Positions 8,581-17,122 of a DNA stretch of 64,000 nt are shown one piece after another. Every line of letters starts with the position of its first letter. The first letter of the stretch is position 1. The notes under the pieces are model-generated. The model was not told the origin of the DNA, ran no database searches, and was given only the letters and a program-made list of their open reading frames with translations. Source of the stretch: Nocardia sp. NBC_00403. Its GTDB lineage: Bacteria > Actinomycetota > Actinomycetes > Mycobacteriales > Mycobacteriaceae. The DNA is taken from positions 8,618,001 through 8,682,000 of the forward strand of contig NZ_CP107939.1 of assembly GCF_036046055.1 (NCBI RefSeq). Direction: 5' to 3'. The position numbers and the translations under genes are program-made.

Positions 8581-8965
8581 GAAAAACAACCCATCTGGTC
8601 GGGATCCGGTACGCTTCCTGCGAATGCTCGTTTCCGGTGCCGGATTCGATCATGTCGTAGTCGGCACTGTCACTCCAGTACAATTTCCAATGATCCGGAA
8701 CTCCGGATTCGAACCGATCCAGTCCGGATTCGCGCTTGAACTCGGCAATATCGTCGTCTGGAATATCTACGACTGCCACCGATACCTGGTCTCCGAAGAG
8801 TACCTGATCGTCGTACTCCACCAGTTCGGAGCCGGGCGGAAACGTGAATTCCCCACACGAGGCGATTGACCGCAGGTCGGCGGCCTTGGTCGAGCAGCCG
8901 CAGGCAGCGGCCAGCACAACCCCGAGGAGTATCACCCGGAGCAGCCGGCGGTTCCCTGGCGTCAC
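8531..8965 (-). CDS. Lipoprotein in WXG/ESX-like cassette
   Basis: Starting at the GTG whose last base overlaps the previous stop in a GTGA, the 144-residue product has a lipoprotein signal: VTPGNRRLLRVILLGVVLAA then a lipobox around AAC-GC. The mature domain has two Cys (IASCGEF and the terminal RAAC) and acidic segments (ELVEYDDQVLFGDQVSVAVV, DYDMIESGTGNEHSQE). An upstream in-frame ATG at 9028 exists, but the four-base overlap makes the GTG more convincing. It is likely exported and anchored to the membrane. No family assignment; the context suggests a partner for the WXG-like protein. Confidence 0.7.
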   Translation of the reverse strand: MTPGNRRLLRVILLGVVLAAACGCSTKAADLRSIASCGEFTFPPGSELVEYDDQVLFGDQVSVAVVDIPDDDIAEFKRESGLDRFESGVPDHWKLYWSDSADYDMIESGTGNEHSQEAYRIPTRWVVFHDLGGDSSRVFIRAAC

Positions 8966-9612
8966 AGCGCCTGAGCCCGGGTCTCGACCGATGACGACTG
9001 TCCCCTGGTGACGAAACTCCGAGCCCATCCGGCCTCTTCGAGCTGCCGCATGTGGTTACCGATGTTGTTGGCGATATTCGCCTTCAAATTCCCGAACGGT
9101 ATCCAGGTGTGGGTGTCGAAATTGTAGTAGTCCCAGACATAGGCTTTGTAACTTATTTCGGCGCGGAGGCCGTCGGCGGACTCACGGACGATGGTATCGC
9201 TGCCGACCGCAACCGAGAAGTGTCCGATAGAGAATGCGACGTCCGGATCATTGGTGGGCCCACCTGGATGCCAATTGGAGGTCAGCTCCCGCATCGTTCC
9301 CACCTGCGGGTCCCGCCGCGCCTGCTCGATGATCGAGTCCAGGCAGATCGAAATCGCGGTCTTCACGTTCTCGGTAGCGACCACCTTCAGGAAGTACTCG
9401 TTCTTCATCGGATACTCGGACGTCGGGCCGGGATTCGACAGATAGAAGGCGAACAGATCTCGTGAAAAATCGTATCCCGAGCTGTCGAAATACTCCATCG
9501 CGATGGCGGCATCGACCATCTTGTACGTCCTGGCCTCGGTCTTGTCCAAGATGCCAGAATTGGACCCGTAGGCTGCCACATTGAGCTTTTCCGGGTCAGC
9601 TGGCGGATGCAA
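8962..9612 (-). CDS. Hypothetical protein in WXG/ESX-like cassette
   Basis: I choose the TTG at 9610-9612, seven bases after GGGAG, which overlaps the end of the preceding gene by 17 bases. This gives 216 residues without signal peptide or membrane helix. Recognisable stretches are YKMVDAAIAMEYFDSSGYDF, FLKVVATENVKTAISICLDS and GNLKANIANNIGNHMRQLEE. It ends in the GTGA shared with the lipoprotein gene. The open frame extends to 9699, but that part lies in another frame of the WXG-like gene. I recognise no family; overlapping genes on both sides indicate co-translation. Confidence 0.7.
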   Translation of the reverse strand: MHPPADPEKLNVAAYGSNSGILDKTEARTYKMVDAAIAMEYFDSSGYDFSRDLFAFYLSNPGPTSEYPMKNEYFLKVVATENVKTAISICLDSIIEQARRDPQVGTMRELTSNWHPGGPTNDPDVAFSIGHFSVAVGSDTIVRESADGLRAEISYKAYVWDYYNFDTHTWIPFGNLKANIANNIGNHMRQLEEAGWARSFVTRGQSSSVETRAQAL

Positions 9613-10720
9613 TGCTGTTCTCCCACCATACGTTGTCACCGAATCCGTACCGTACGACGCCCATATCCACAACCGCCTTTTCCGGAACCTCGAATTCACT
9701 AGCGTCGAACGACGGGATCTCCCGACCCGGCACGTAGTCCATCGCCTGGGAAATTCGTTCGACGATCGTCGTTATTGCGTCTTTCCTGGCATCCGCCGAT
9801 TTCCTCAGCGCATCGACCGCAGCTGCGATCTCCGATTTCATGGACGCCCGGATGGGCTGTTCGACCAGCTGAGCCCAGTCCCCTAGCGGAAGCCTGAACC
9901 CGAGAAAGCTCATCGACTGGGCGAGCCCGCCGGCCAGTCCCATCGCCTGGTTGTAAACCAGCCGCTCGAGACATGCGCCAGCGTTCTCGACGATCTTCGC
10001 CACCACATCCAGGTCGGTGCCCCGCTCCGCCACCGATTGCCCGAGCGTGGACGCGCTCGTCCCGAATGCCTGCGATGCATCCCCGGACCAGCTGCTCTGC
10101 AACCATCTGGTGCCGGCGCCGACGTTCTCCGAGGCCACGTAATCGTTGATGCCGAGCAGGCCGATCCGCTTGCCGACGGCTTGCAACGCCTCCCAGTCCG
10201 CTACCAGCGGGGTGAGGTAGTCCGCGGCCGGCTTCATCCCGATCGCCGCGCTCAACGCCTCGTCGTACCCGGAAATGTGTTCGATTGCGGTCGTCACCAC
10301 CTGACGGACCGTGTATTGCTCCTCCTGTACGTCTGAGAGAGTCGGCAGCTGTAGTCCACTGAATCGTTTGACACCGTCGCCAGAACGACCTGAGACACCG
10401 GTGTCACCGAAGGCGTTCACCGAGGCCACCGACAGAGCATTCGCGGAGGTGTCGTCGGTTGTTCGGTACTTCGTCGCCGCTGTGGCGAGGTTCTCGCCCA
10501 GCGTGCCGACGGTCGCCAGATCTGTTTGTTGTGCTGCGGATATCGCGTTCCGGAACTTCTCGAAGGATGGCGCCAGCGTGGCGATGAGTCCTGCCGCCCC
10601 GGTGGGGAGCGCCACGGCAGGCAGCAGGCGTGCGGTGTTCGACGCGAGAGTTGTGCCGAGATCCCGCAGGTCCAGCTCGAATCCCGCCAGGTTGGCCACA
10701 TCGACCATGAAATCGGTCAT
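9596..10720 (-). CDS. WXG100/ESX-like helical protein, first gene of cassette
   Basis: This 374-residue protein has the features of type VII-associated helical proteins. The N-terminus (FELDLRDLGTTLASNTARLL) and following helices resemble ESX-substrate-type coils, and a WSG motif at residues 211-213 (SSWSGDASQAFGTSASTLGQ) fits the WxG turn of a second helical hairpin. There is no signal peptide. Start ATG 10718-10720 has GGAG six bases upstream. The C-terminus (GDNVWWENSIASAS) overlaps the next gene. WXG-type proteins are exported by EccC-driven ESX systems or act as chaperones for effectors; no ESX core gene is in this window. Assignment to the superfamily is by pattern only. Confidence 0.65.
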   Translation of the reverse strand: MTDFMVDVANLAGFELDLRDLGTTLASNTARLLPAVALPTGAAGLIATLAPSFEKFRNAISAAQQTDLATVGTLGENLATAATKYRTTDDTSANALSVASVNAFGDTGVSGRSGDGVKRFSGLQLPTLSDVQEEQYTVRQVVTTAIEHISGYDEALSAAIGMKPAADYLTPLVADWEALQAVGKRIGLLGINDYVASENVGAGTRWLQSSWSGDASQAFGTSASTLGQSVAERGTDLDVVAKIVENAGACLERLVYNQAMGLAGGLAQSMSFLGFRLPLGDWAQLVEQPIRASMKSEIAAAVDALRKSADARKDAITTIVERISQAMDYVPGREIPSFDASEFEVPEKAVVDMGVVRYGFGDNVWWENSIASAS

Positions 10721-11260
10721 GCCGACTCCGCAGCATCCCAGTCGGTTCGGGCGATGGGCCGACGACTGACTGGACTACGCCGGCCAACACCACAGCGCGG
10801 TTGAATCATGTGCCCCCACTTTCATTCTGACAGCGACCCTACCCCCGAGGCGGGCCCGCCACCAGCCTGGCCCGATCACGCCGGGCGAGCCGGTCTCGGC
10901 CCCAAATCAGCGAAAGGCGTTCTGAGCTAGCATGATTCGACTTCATCCGAATTTCGCCGAGGTGTTCGGGTCGGTCATGTCGAACCCGACGGCACCCCGG
11001 CTGATCGCCACAATCACTTACCCGACCGGCAACCCGGGTGGCACAAGGCCGGGCACAAGCGCGCACAACGCGCCAGCGACAAGCCGCACGGGCCGGTCTC
11101 CCAAACGCAGTCCCGGTGAAGCGAATCCTTGCCACGGGAAAGTAACGTCGCTCGTTCGGCGTGTCGGTGTTGGGGTACCACCCAACGCAACCATCCGGGA
11201 TCTATTGCACCACAGTAGATTTGAACCCTTAGCCATTGCCGCTACTTCCTGCGTCGTGAC
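10721..11260. other. Intergenic region before the CxxC-repeat pseudogene
   Basis: A long plus-strand frame opens at 10932 and runs into the pseudogene, but its first 110 codons show no domain or ribosome site. The bases just upstream of 10720 carry the GGAG of the WXG-like gene. I see nothing else I can support. Confidence 0.4.
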
Positions 11261-11558
11261 ATGCTTCCCATCGTGGAGGACGCTTGCTGGGCCTGTGTGG
11301 TTCTGGGCAGAGCAATTGCCCGGAGTGCGGGGATCCGGACGAGCAGAATGTTCCCGCTGCGGCGGATTCGGGGGCAGGAGGTGTAGAGAGCGCCTCGGCT
11401 CCGGAGTCGACCCGTATGACGATCGGAGGCGCTGTCATACATGTGGTGGAGCACGCAACGAGGACTGCGCAACGTGCCATGGCTCCAGTGTGGAACCCTG
11501 CCTGCAATGCCTCGGCGTCAGCGACTGCACAAGCTGCGGAGGCAGTGACTGGATGTGA
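11261..11558 (+). pseudogene. DnaJ-type CxxCxG zinc-binding protein, broken by two one-base shortages
   Basis: Three reading frames must be joined to give one protein. From ATG 11261 the frame reads MLPIVEDACWAC; a second gives CGSGQSNCPECG; the third gives GSGRAECSRCGGFG and continues to the TGA at 11556-11558 (RRCHTCGGARNEDCATCHG, EPCLQC, CTSCGGSDWM). Adding one G near 11297-11300 and one near 11329-11332 yields about 100 residues with seven CxxC motifs in DnaJ cysteine-rich style. Such domains bind two zinc ions per four motifs and assist thiol or protein-folding chemistry. The gene may be dead, or the two short G runs may be sequencing errors; the otherwise perfect motif spacing makes the latter worth testing. 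Confidence 0.6.
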
Positions 11559-11579
11559 TCGGAAACCGCTGAAAAGACG

Positions 11580-11607
11580 AAGGCTCGGTCCGCACGGACC
11601 GAGCCTT
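11580..11607 (-). terminator. Hairpin downstream of tRNA-Ala
   Basis: A perfect 13-bp stem (AAGGCTCGGTCCG with its complement) closed by CA lies five bases past the tRNA 3' end, with CTTTTC beyond it on the minus strand. It is symmetric enough to stop transcription from the pseudogene side as well. Confidence 0.8.
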
Positions 11608-11612
11608 CTCAG

Positions 11613-11685
11613 TGGAGCTAAGGGGAATCGAACCCCTGACCTTCTCGATGCGAACGAGACGCGCTACCAACTGCGCTATAGCCCC
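11613..11685 (-). tRNA. tRNA-Ala (anticodon CGC)
   Basis: The minus strand folds as a complete cloverleaf of 73 nt without an encoded CCA. The acceptor GGGGCTA pairs with TAGCTCC (one G-U) with discriminator A. The D arm is GCGC-AGTTGGTA-GCGC, the anticodon stem TCTCG/CGAGA holds loop TTCGCAT (anticodon CGC, codon GCG, Ala), and the T arm is AGGGG-TTCGATT-CCCCT. Its 3' end points toward the accessory region at lower coordinates, the usual geometry for a tRNA used as an integration site. Confidence 0.95.
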
Positions 11686-11771
11686 GTGCGGCTCCGGGGA
11701 ACCGCGCTGTGACACTGTATCAGTAGCGGGGCTCAGACTCCGAATCGGCCCGTTGACCTGCACGTATGCGA

Positions 11772-12965
11772 TTAGGCGCCGGACGCCCTTCGCATGTCGC
11801 CGGTGCGGTTGCGGACGGCGCGGGCGATGGCGGCGTCGAAGGTTTCCAGGTGTTCGAACATGGGGTCTTCGTCGTCGGTCTCGAGCCGGGCGGAGCGGCG
11901 GCGCAGGGCGCGGGCGGTGTCGCGGTCCATGGCCTGCTGCCTGGCCTGCTTCTCGGTGTGGTGCGGGACGTGCTCGGCCTGCTCGCGGCCGCGGCCGAGG
12001 CGCGCGGCCCTGCGGCGGCGGATCTCCTCTTCCATGCGGACCTGCTTACGCAGGTACGCCAGGTAGGTCACCAGCACGACTGCCGACAAGCCGCAGGCCC
12101 ACCAGAACAGCGATGCCACCGCGATGCCGAGGCCGCCGAACATGACGGCGCTCAGGAGGAGCCCGAGCACGGCGCGCTGACGGAAGGTGTAGCGGGCCGC
12201 GCGGGCGATCGCGTCGGCCTCTGGATCGAAGCCGCCGCGGCCGCGCCGGGTGGGGACGAAATCCGGGTCGGCCGAATCGGATTCGGTGTCGTCGTCGGTG
12301 TCGAGGTACTGTGCGGGCGCGGCCGAGCGCGCCGGGGGGATCCGGGCCGCCGGATCGGTGCGCTCATCGGCCACGAGGTCATCATCGACCGCCGCACCGG
12401 CGTTCGCAGCGATTCCGGCCGCGGCGATGTCGATACTGCCCGATTCGGTATGGAATTCACCGTCGACGCCATCGGATTCCGGCTCGGCATCATCGAATTC
12501 GGCCTCCGCAGCGCCGAGTTCGTTCGCACGATCGTCGAGCTCGTCATCGAGCTCATCGATGTCGGCCTCGGCCTCGGCCTCGGCGATAGCGATATCGGAA
12601 TCGGATGCAGCAGATCGGGATTCACGAGGGGTGCCGCCCTCGAGCTCCAGTGTTTCGCTTCGTAGAGACTGTTCGTCGTCGATATCGGTGACGGGCTCGT
12701 CGGCCGGTGTTGTCATCCGGTCCTCCGCATCATCACTATGGGGATGCTTTCTCTGCACGCGGGTCGGCCGATAATCGGGATCACTGTCGTGCCCTGCGGC
12801 CGGTCCACTTTTCGGGCGCCGCTTGGAATCTCCGCGGTGCAATACACGGGTCGCCAGCGCCGCGTCGGTCGTCTGCCGGATTCTCGGGTGCCGGTCGGCG
12901 AGTATCGGAAACAGGACGAAGACCCAGAGAATGACGAGGCCGATCCACAGAATTGAATTCGGCAT
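11772..12965 (-). CDS. sepX: Divisome membrane protein SepX / Glp receptor GLPR (Rv0996 family)
   Basis: The 397-residue protein has an N-terminal helix (PNSILWIGLVILWVFVLFPI), a long acidic disordered middle (about residues 75-240), two more helices (AVLGLLLSAVMFGGLGIAVA, LFWWACGLSAVVLVTYLAYL) and a basic coiled tail (RMEEEIRRRRAARLGRGREQ). This matches the actinobacterial SepX/GLPR family, which binds the gephyrin-like protein Glp and connects it to FtsZ and Wag31-directed growth. The glp and rimJ genes immediately upstream on the same strand reproduce the Rv0994-Rv0995-Rv0996 order. The ATG follows GAGG by five bases. The acidic middle is longer than I would expect but compositionally typical. 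Confidence 0.85.
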   Translation of the reverse strand: MPNSILWIGLVILWVFVLFPILADRHPRIRQTTDAALATRVLHRGDSKRRPKSGPAAGHDSDPDYRPTRVQRKHPHSDDAEDRMTTPADEPVTDIDDEQSLRSETLELEGGTPRESRSAASDSDIAIAEAEAEADIDELDDELDDRANELGAAEAEFDDAEPESDGVDGEFHTESGSIDIAAAGIAANAGAAVDDDLVADERTDPAARIPPARSAAPAQYLDTDDDTESDSADPDFVPTRRGRGGFDPEADAIARAARYTFRQRAVLGLLLSAVMFGGLGIAVASLFWWACGLSAVVLVTYLAYLRKQVRMEEEIRRRRAARLGRGREQAEHVPHHTEKQARQQAMDRDTARALRRRSARLETDDEDPMFEHLETFDAAIARAVRNRTGDMRRASGA

Positions 12966-13252
12966 ATCGCCTCAGCACCTCCGTCCCCGCCTGGGTTGTC
13001 CGTTCGGCCTTCGACCGGTTGCTCCGCTCCCCATCGCGGTGCGTTCGCTCGCCGCAAAACGCACTCGGACTCCACGGAAGTCCGGTCGCCGCCAAGCGTT
13101 TCGGCGAGTTCGCCGGACGCCTCGCAGGCTCCCTGCCGATGACGCAAGACGCACCACCGACGTCCGTAGGTTAATTCCGTGGCGCGGCGAGATCCGTCAG
13201 GCGCGCCGTGCACATCTGCCACACCTGTCACACAAATCGGCAAAAACCACGC

Positions 13253-13903
13253 TCAAAGCAAGGTTGCGCGGCCGTCGCGGACCAGGCGGTCGACCACTGT
13301 TCCGGCCACCTCCTCGACGGTGATACCGACGAGCAGGTGATCGCGCCAAGCTCCATCTACGTCCAGATACCGCTCGAGCAGACCTTCCTGGCGGAATCCG
13401 ACATTGCGCAGCACGGCCTGGCTCGCCAGGTTCTCCGGGCGGACGGTCGCTTCGACGCGGTGCAGTCCGGCGGGTCCGAAGCAATGGTCGAGGCCGAGGG
13501 CGAGGGCGGCGGTTGCGACGCCCTGGCCGCCGAGGTCCTTGGCCACCCAGTAGCCGATCCAAGCCGAGCGCAGTGCGCCGCGCACGATATTGCCGATGGT
13601 CAGCTGGCCGCTGAAGGTGCCGTCCACCTCGATGACCAACGGAATCATCGCGCCCCGACGGGCTTCCGCCTTCAGGCTCGACCACAGCGACGGCCAGTTC
13701 GACGCATGGTTGCGCGCCTCCCACGCGCCCCGACCGGTCGGCTCCCACGGCTCCAGGTGCGCCCGATCGCGCAGCCGGATCCGGCTCCACGCTGCGGCGT
13801 CGCGCAGTCGCACCGGCCGCAACGTCACCTGACCCGCCGCGACGCGCAGCGGTCCGAGATGCGCGGGCCATCCGGGATGCTGCGTGACCCGGAACACGTT
13901 CAT
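13253..13903 (-). CDS. rimJ: GNAT-family N-acetyltransferase, RimJ/RimL type
   Basis: About 216 residues form a single GNAT domain: VTLRPVRLRDAAAWSRIRLR at the start, the acetyl-CoA loop region AKDLGGQGVATAALALGLDH (a Q/RxxGxA-like motif) and RVEATVRPENLASQAVLRNV, which is characteristic of RimJ/RimL enzymes that acetylate ribosomal protein N-termini. The true substrate in mycolata is not established. It follows glp by about a dozen bases. I prefer the ATG at 13903 over the GTG at 13912, because GAGG lies ten bases from the ATG but only two from the GTG. The gene order equals Rv0995 between moeA1/glp and Rv0996. Confidence 0.85.
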   Translation of the reverse strand: MNVFRVTQHPGWPAHLGPLRVAAGQVTLRPVRLRDAAAWSRIRLRDRAHLEPWEPTGRGAWEARNHASNWPSLWSSLKAEARRGAMIPLVIEVDGTFSGQLTIGNIVRGALRSAWIGYWVAKDLGGQGVATAALALGLDHCFGPAGLHRVEATVRPENLASQAVLRNVGFRQEGLLERYLDVDGAWRDHLLVGITVEEVAGTVVDRLVRDGRATLL

Positions 13904-13915
13904 CGACTCCACGCC

Positions 13916-15175
13916 TCAGCCGCGCTGTGCGAGAAAAGCGACTCGGACCTCGTCACCGGTGCGGATCTCGGTGTCGTCCGGATCGATCACGATCAGGCTG
14001 TTGGCCTCGGCCAGCGTCGCGAGCAGATGCGAGGAGGAGCCCGCGCCGCCGCCGAGCGGTTGGACGAGGTAGTCGCCCGTGGTCTCGTCGCGCATGAGTT
14101 GCGCGCGCAGATAGCCTTTGCGTCCGGCCATCGAGGAGATCGGGGTGATGGTCCTGGCCCGGATGATCCGGCGCATCGGATGCCTGCGCCCAAGCGCGAT
14201 CCGGATCAAGGGACGCACCATCACCTCGAAAACCACTAGTGCGCCAACGGGATTCGAGGGCAGTAGGAAGGTGGGCACCTCGTCACGGCCGAGCCGCCCG
14301 AAGCCCTGGACCGAACCGGGGTGCATGGCGACCCGCGCGATCTCCAACTCACCGAGACCTTCGAGCGCTTCCCTGACCTGTTCGGACGCCCAGCCGCCGA
14401 TGGCCCCGGCGATCACCACGACCTCGGAACGAACAAGCTGACCTTCGACCACATCGCGTAGTCGCCGCGGATCTGCGCTCACGATGCCGACCCGATTGAC
14501 ATCGGCGCCCGCGTCACGGGCAGCGGCGGCCAATGCGTAGGAGTTCACGTCGTAGACCTGGCCGGGGCCGGGCGTGCGATCGATGTCGATCAGCTCGCCG
14601 CCGACGGAGATCACCGAGAGCCGGGGCCGCGGATGCACGAGCACCTTGTCCTGGCCGACGGCCGCGAGCAGTCCGACCTGCGCCGCACCGATGATGGTTC
14701 CCGCGCGCACCGCGACGTCGCCCGGCTGCACATCGTCGCCGATGCGCCGCACGTAGTCGCCGGAACGCACCGGCTCGTACACCTTGATCCTGGCCCGGCC
14801 ACCATCGGTGAAGTCCAGCGGCAGAACGGCATCCGCCAAAGTCGGCAGCGGCGCACCGGTATCGACCCGAACGGTCTGGCGCGGTTGCAGCCTGCTCGGC
14901 TGCTTGGAACCGGCGACCACCTCGCCGACTACCGGCAAGGTGAGATCGACCAACTCGCCATCTTCATTGCGGATATCCGAACCGGCGGCGGCCACATCGA
15001 CACTGCGCACCGCGTAGCCGTCGATGGCGGCCTGATCGAAGCCGGGCAACGGCCGCTCGGTGACGACGTCCTCGGCACACAGCAGGCCCTGGGCCTCGGA
15101 AATCGCGACCCGGACCGGCCGGGGCGCGACCGCCGCGGCGGTCACCTTGATCTGCTGATCCTCAACCGAGCGCAT
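13916..15175 (-). CDS. glp: Gephyrin-like protein Glp / molybdopterin molybdotransferase MoeA family
   Basis: This is a full-length MoeA fold of 419 residues. The N-terminal domain carries PLPGFDQAAIDGYAVRSVDV, the substrate-binding D-x-x-A-x-D-G-Y-A signature; the central MogA-like domain has VISVGGELIDIDR and VVIAGAIGGW; the C-terminal barrel starts near RRIIRARTITPISS. MoeA inserts molybdate into molybdopterin-AMP. In Corynebacteriales the copy next to sepX/glpR is Glp, which bridges FtsZ and the GLPR membrane receptor at the septum and may have little Moco activity. The typical catalytic GGxSxGxxD loop reads AGAIGGWASEQ, so the Ser and Asp seem replaced. This favours the division role, by inference. 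Confidence 0.85.
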   Translation of the reverse strand: MRSVEDQQIKVTAAAVAPRPVRVAISEAQGLLCAEDVVTERPLPGFDQAAIDGYAVRSVDVAAAGSDIRNEDGELVDLTLPVVGEVVAGSKQPSRLQPRQTVRVDTGAPLPTLADAVLPLDFTDGGRARIKVYEPVRSGDYVRRIGDDVQPGDVAVRAGTIIGAAQVGLLAAVGQDKVLVHPRPRLSVISVGGELIDIDRTPGPGQVYDVNSYALAAAARDAGADVNRVGIVSADPRRLRDVVEGQLVRSEVVVIAGAIGGWASEQVREALEGLGELEIARVAMHPGSVQGFGRLGRDEVPTFLLPSNPVGALVVFEVMVRPLIRIALGRRHPMRRIIRARTITPISSMAGRKGYLRAQLMRDETTGDYLVQPLGGGAGSSSHLLATLAEANSLIVIDPDDTEIRTGDEVRVAFLAQRG

Positions 15176-15382
15176 CCAGCCCTTCCTGATCTCTTCGCAC
15201 CCAACCCGGATTCCGCATCAGCGCAACTCGGTTCGGTGCGCCCGACCGTGTCCGATCGGCGGCGTTCCCGGGGCCCTTCGTGGTCACGCAAGCTGCTGCC
15301 TCAGTGCCCGTCGCGCACGCCGCAATGAACCATCATTCGTACCCGACAGTCCACTATCGGCGAAACCCGACGCCCACCCGCG

Positions 15383-16351
15383 TTAGTCGTACGTTGTCAG
15401 CTGCGGATCCCAATCCGAACTCAGCCGATGCTGCAGCCACTCCCGCAAGGCGGGGCCGTATTCCTCTCGTTCCAAAGCGAAATCGACCGCAGCACGAAGA
15501 TAACCGCCCGGGTTGCCCAAATCGTGGCGCGACCCACGGTGGACCACCACATGGACCGGATGGCCCTCCTCGATGAGCAGCGCGATCGCGTCGGTGAGTT
15601 GCAATTCTCCACCCGCGCCCGGCGTGATCCGGCGCAGCGCGTCGAAAATGGCGCGGTCCAACAGATATCGGCCCGCGGCCGCGAAGGTGGAGGGCGCGTC
15701 GGCGAGAGCAGGCTTTTCCACCATGCCGTTGACACGCAGCACATTCGGGTTAACCGCATCGGGCACCGGGGCGACATCGAAGACGCCGTAGGCGCTGACC
15801 TCGTCTTTGGGCACATCGATGGCGCAGAGCACAGTGCCGCCACGCTTGCGGCGCACCCGGCTCATCACGTCGAGCACACCGCACGGCAGCACCAGGTCGT
15901 CGGGCAGCAGCACGGCGATGGCGTCCTCGTCGTCATCGAGGACGCGCTCGGCCTGCGCGACCGCGTGACCGAGACCGAGCGGTTCCTCCTGCACGACCGA
16001 AGTGACATCGAGCAGACCCGGCGCCTTGCGCACCTTCTCCAACAGGTGGAACTTGCCGCGCTCTGCCAGCGTGCTCTCGAGCAACAGGTCCTCGACGAAG
16101 TGCGCGACAACGCCGTCTTTACCCGGTGAGGTGACGATCACCAACCGGTCCGCGCCGGAGTCGGCGGCCTCTGCCGCCACCAACTCGATGCCGGGGGTGT
16201 CGACGACCGGCAGCAATTCCTTGGGCACCGTCTTGGTCGCAGGCAGGAACCGCGTCCCCAGGCCGGCCGCGGGTACCACGGCCGTACGGAAACACGACAC
16301 CACCGCGTCATTCGCGGGCCGTTCGGCCGTCTTATCCGGCACTGCTGTCAT
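15383..16351 (-). CDS. galU: UTP-glucose-1-phosphate uridylyltransferase
   Basis: GalU makes UDP-glucose from UTP and glucose-1-phosphate, feeding cell-envelope sugars and trehalose. The 322-residue product has the nucleotidyltransferase signature VPAAGLGTRFLPATKTVPKE at residues about 26-45, QEEPLGLGHAVAQAERVL, LLPDDLVL (metal-binding Asp) and VNGMVEKPA. The family normally has about 300 residues, so it is full length. The ATG sits six bases after TAGGGT, so transcription probably starts at or next to the start codon. It is divergent from the 5-formyltetrahydrofolate cyclo-ligase gene, with facing -10 elements in about 100 bp. It precedes glp-rimJ-sepX on the same strand. Confidence 0.93.
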   Translation of the reverse strand: MTAVPDKTAERPANDAVVSCFRTAVVPAAGLGTRFLPATKTVPKELLPVVDTPGIELVAAEAADSGADRLVIVTSPGKDGVVAHFVEDLLLESTLAERGKFHLLEKVRKAPGLLDVTSVVQEEPLGLGHAVAQAERVLDDDEDAIAVLLPDDLVLPCGVLDVMSRVRRKRGGTVLCAIDVPKDEVSAYGVFDVAPVPDAVNPNVLRVNGMVEKPALADAPSTFAAAGRYLLDRAIFDALRRITPGAGGELQLTDAIALLIEEGHPVHVVVHRGSRHDLGNPGGYLRAAVDFALEREEYGPALREWLQHRLSSDWDPQLTTYD

Positions 16352-16456
16352 ACGCCTACCCTATCCATCCGTCACAGCATCCCAACGCCCGTCGGGCACA
16401 GCACCGGAATCGGCCGTCGGGCCGATCCGGGTCCCGGTGAGCTTAAGGTGATCACT

Positions 16457-17053
16457 GTGGAGATGCCCGGTCAGCGTGACAAACATGCGTGGCGCACCGA
16501 AATCAGCGCTCGACGGGCCGCGATGACGATCGCTGACCAGCAGGCAGAGGCACGTGCGCTGGCCGAGACCGCTGCGGGGCTCGAGCTGCCCGACTGGGTG
16601 TGCGCCTATGTGCCGGTGCGCGGGGAACCCGGTTCGACGGCGCTGCTGGATGCCATACGCGCCGCGGGAGCCAAGGTGCTGCTGCCGGTCACCGGCCCCC
16701 TCGGGCCGCTGAGCTGGGCCGAATACACCGGCGTCGAGGGCCTGCGACCCGCGCGGTTCGGACTGCTCGAGCCGTCCGGAGAGGTACTGCCCACTGCCGC
16801 GGTCGGCACGGCCGGACTGATCCTGGTGCCCGCGCTCGCGGTCGACCGTCGCGGTGTCCGACTCGGGCGGGGCGCGGGCTACTACGACCGCACGCTGGCC
16901 GCTGCCGATCCGGCCGCGCGCCTGGTCGCGGTGATCCGTGACGACGAGCTCGTCGACCGGCTCCCCGAGGAACCGCACGATCTGCGCATGGGCTGGGCGC
17001 TCACACCGCAGGGCGGCCTGCAACAACTCGGTGTGGAACAGGGCACGGAATGA
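16457..17053 (+). CDS. 5-formyltetrahydrofolate cyclo-ligase
   Basis: The enzyme uses ATP to convert 5-formyl-THF to 5,10-methenyl-THF, returning the stored folate to the one-carbon pool. The 198-residue product shows the family order: a basic N-terminus (KHAWRTEISARRA), VCAYVPVRGEPGST (folate and phosphate contacts), then LILVPALAVDRRGVRLGRGA and GYYDRTLAA, the strongly conserved C-terminal nucleotide-binding block. I choose GTG 16457 because TAAGGT ends seven bases before it (leaderless pattern). GTG 16448 and ATG 16463 are alternatives. Position corresponds to Rv0992c, beside galU and the ruc gene. Confidence 0.88.
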   Translation: MEMPGQRDKHAWRTEISARRAAMTIADQQAEARALAETAAGLELPDWVCAYVPVRGEPGSTALLDAIRAAGAKVLLPVTGPLGPLSWAEYTGVEGLRPARFGLLEPSGEVLPTAAVGTAGLILVPALAVDRRGVRLGRGAGYYDRTLAAADPAARLVAVIRDDELVDRLPEEPHDLRMGWALTPQGGLQQLGVEQGTE

Positions 17054-17122
17054 AACGTCGATTAGCGGCGTTGGCAGTGTCGGCTGTAGAGTGCCAGATT
17101 GACGAACCCTGCGGAGGATCCT

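Noticed and set aside
11766..12665. Plus-strand open frame opposite sepX/glpR
   Set aside because: Low-complexity, no ribosome site, and the opposite strand encodes a recognised protein.
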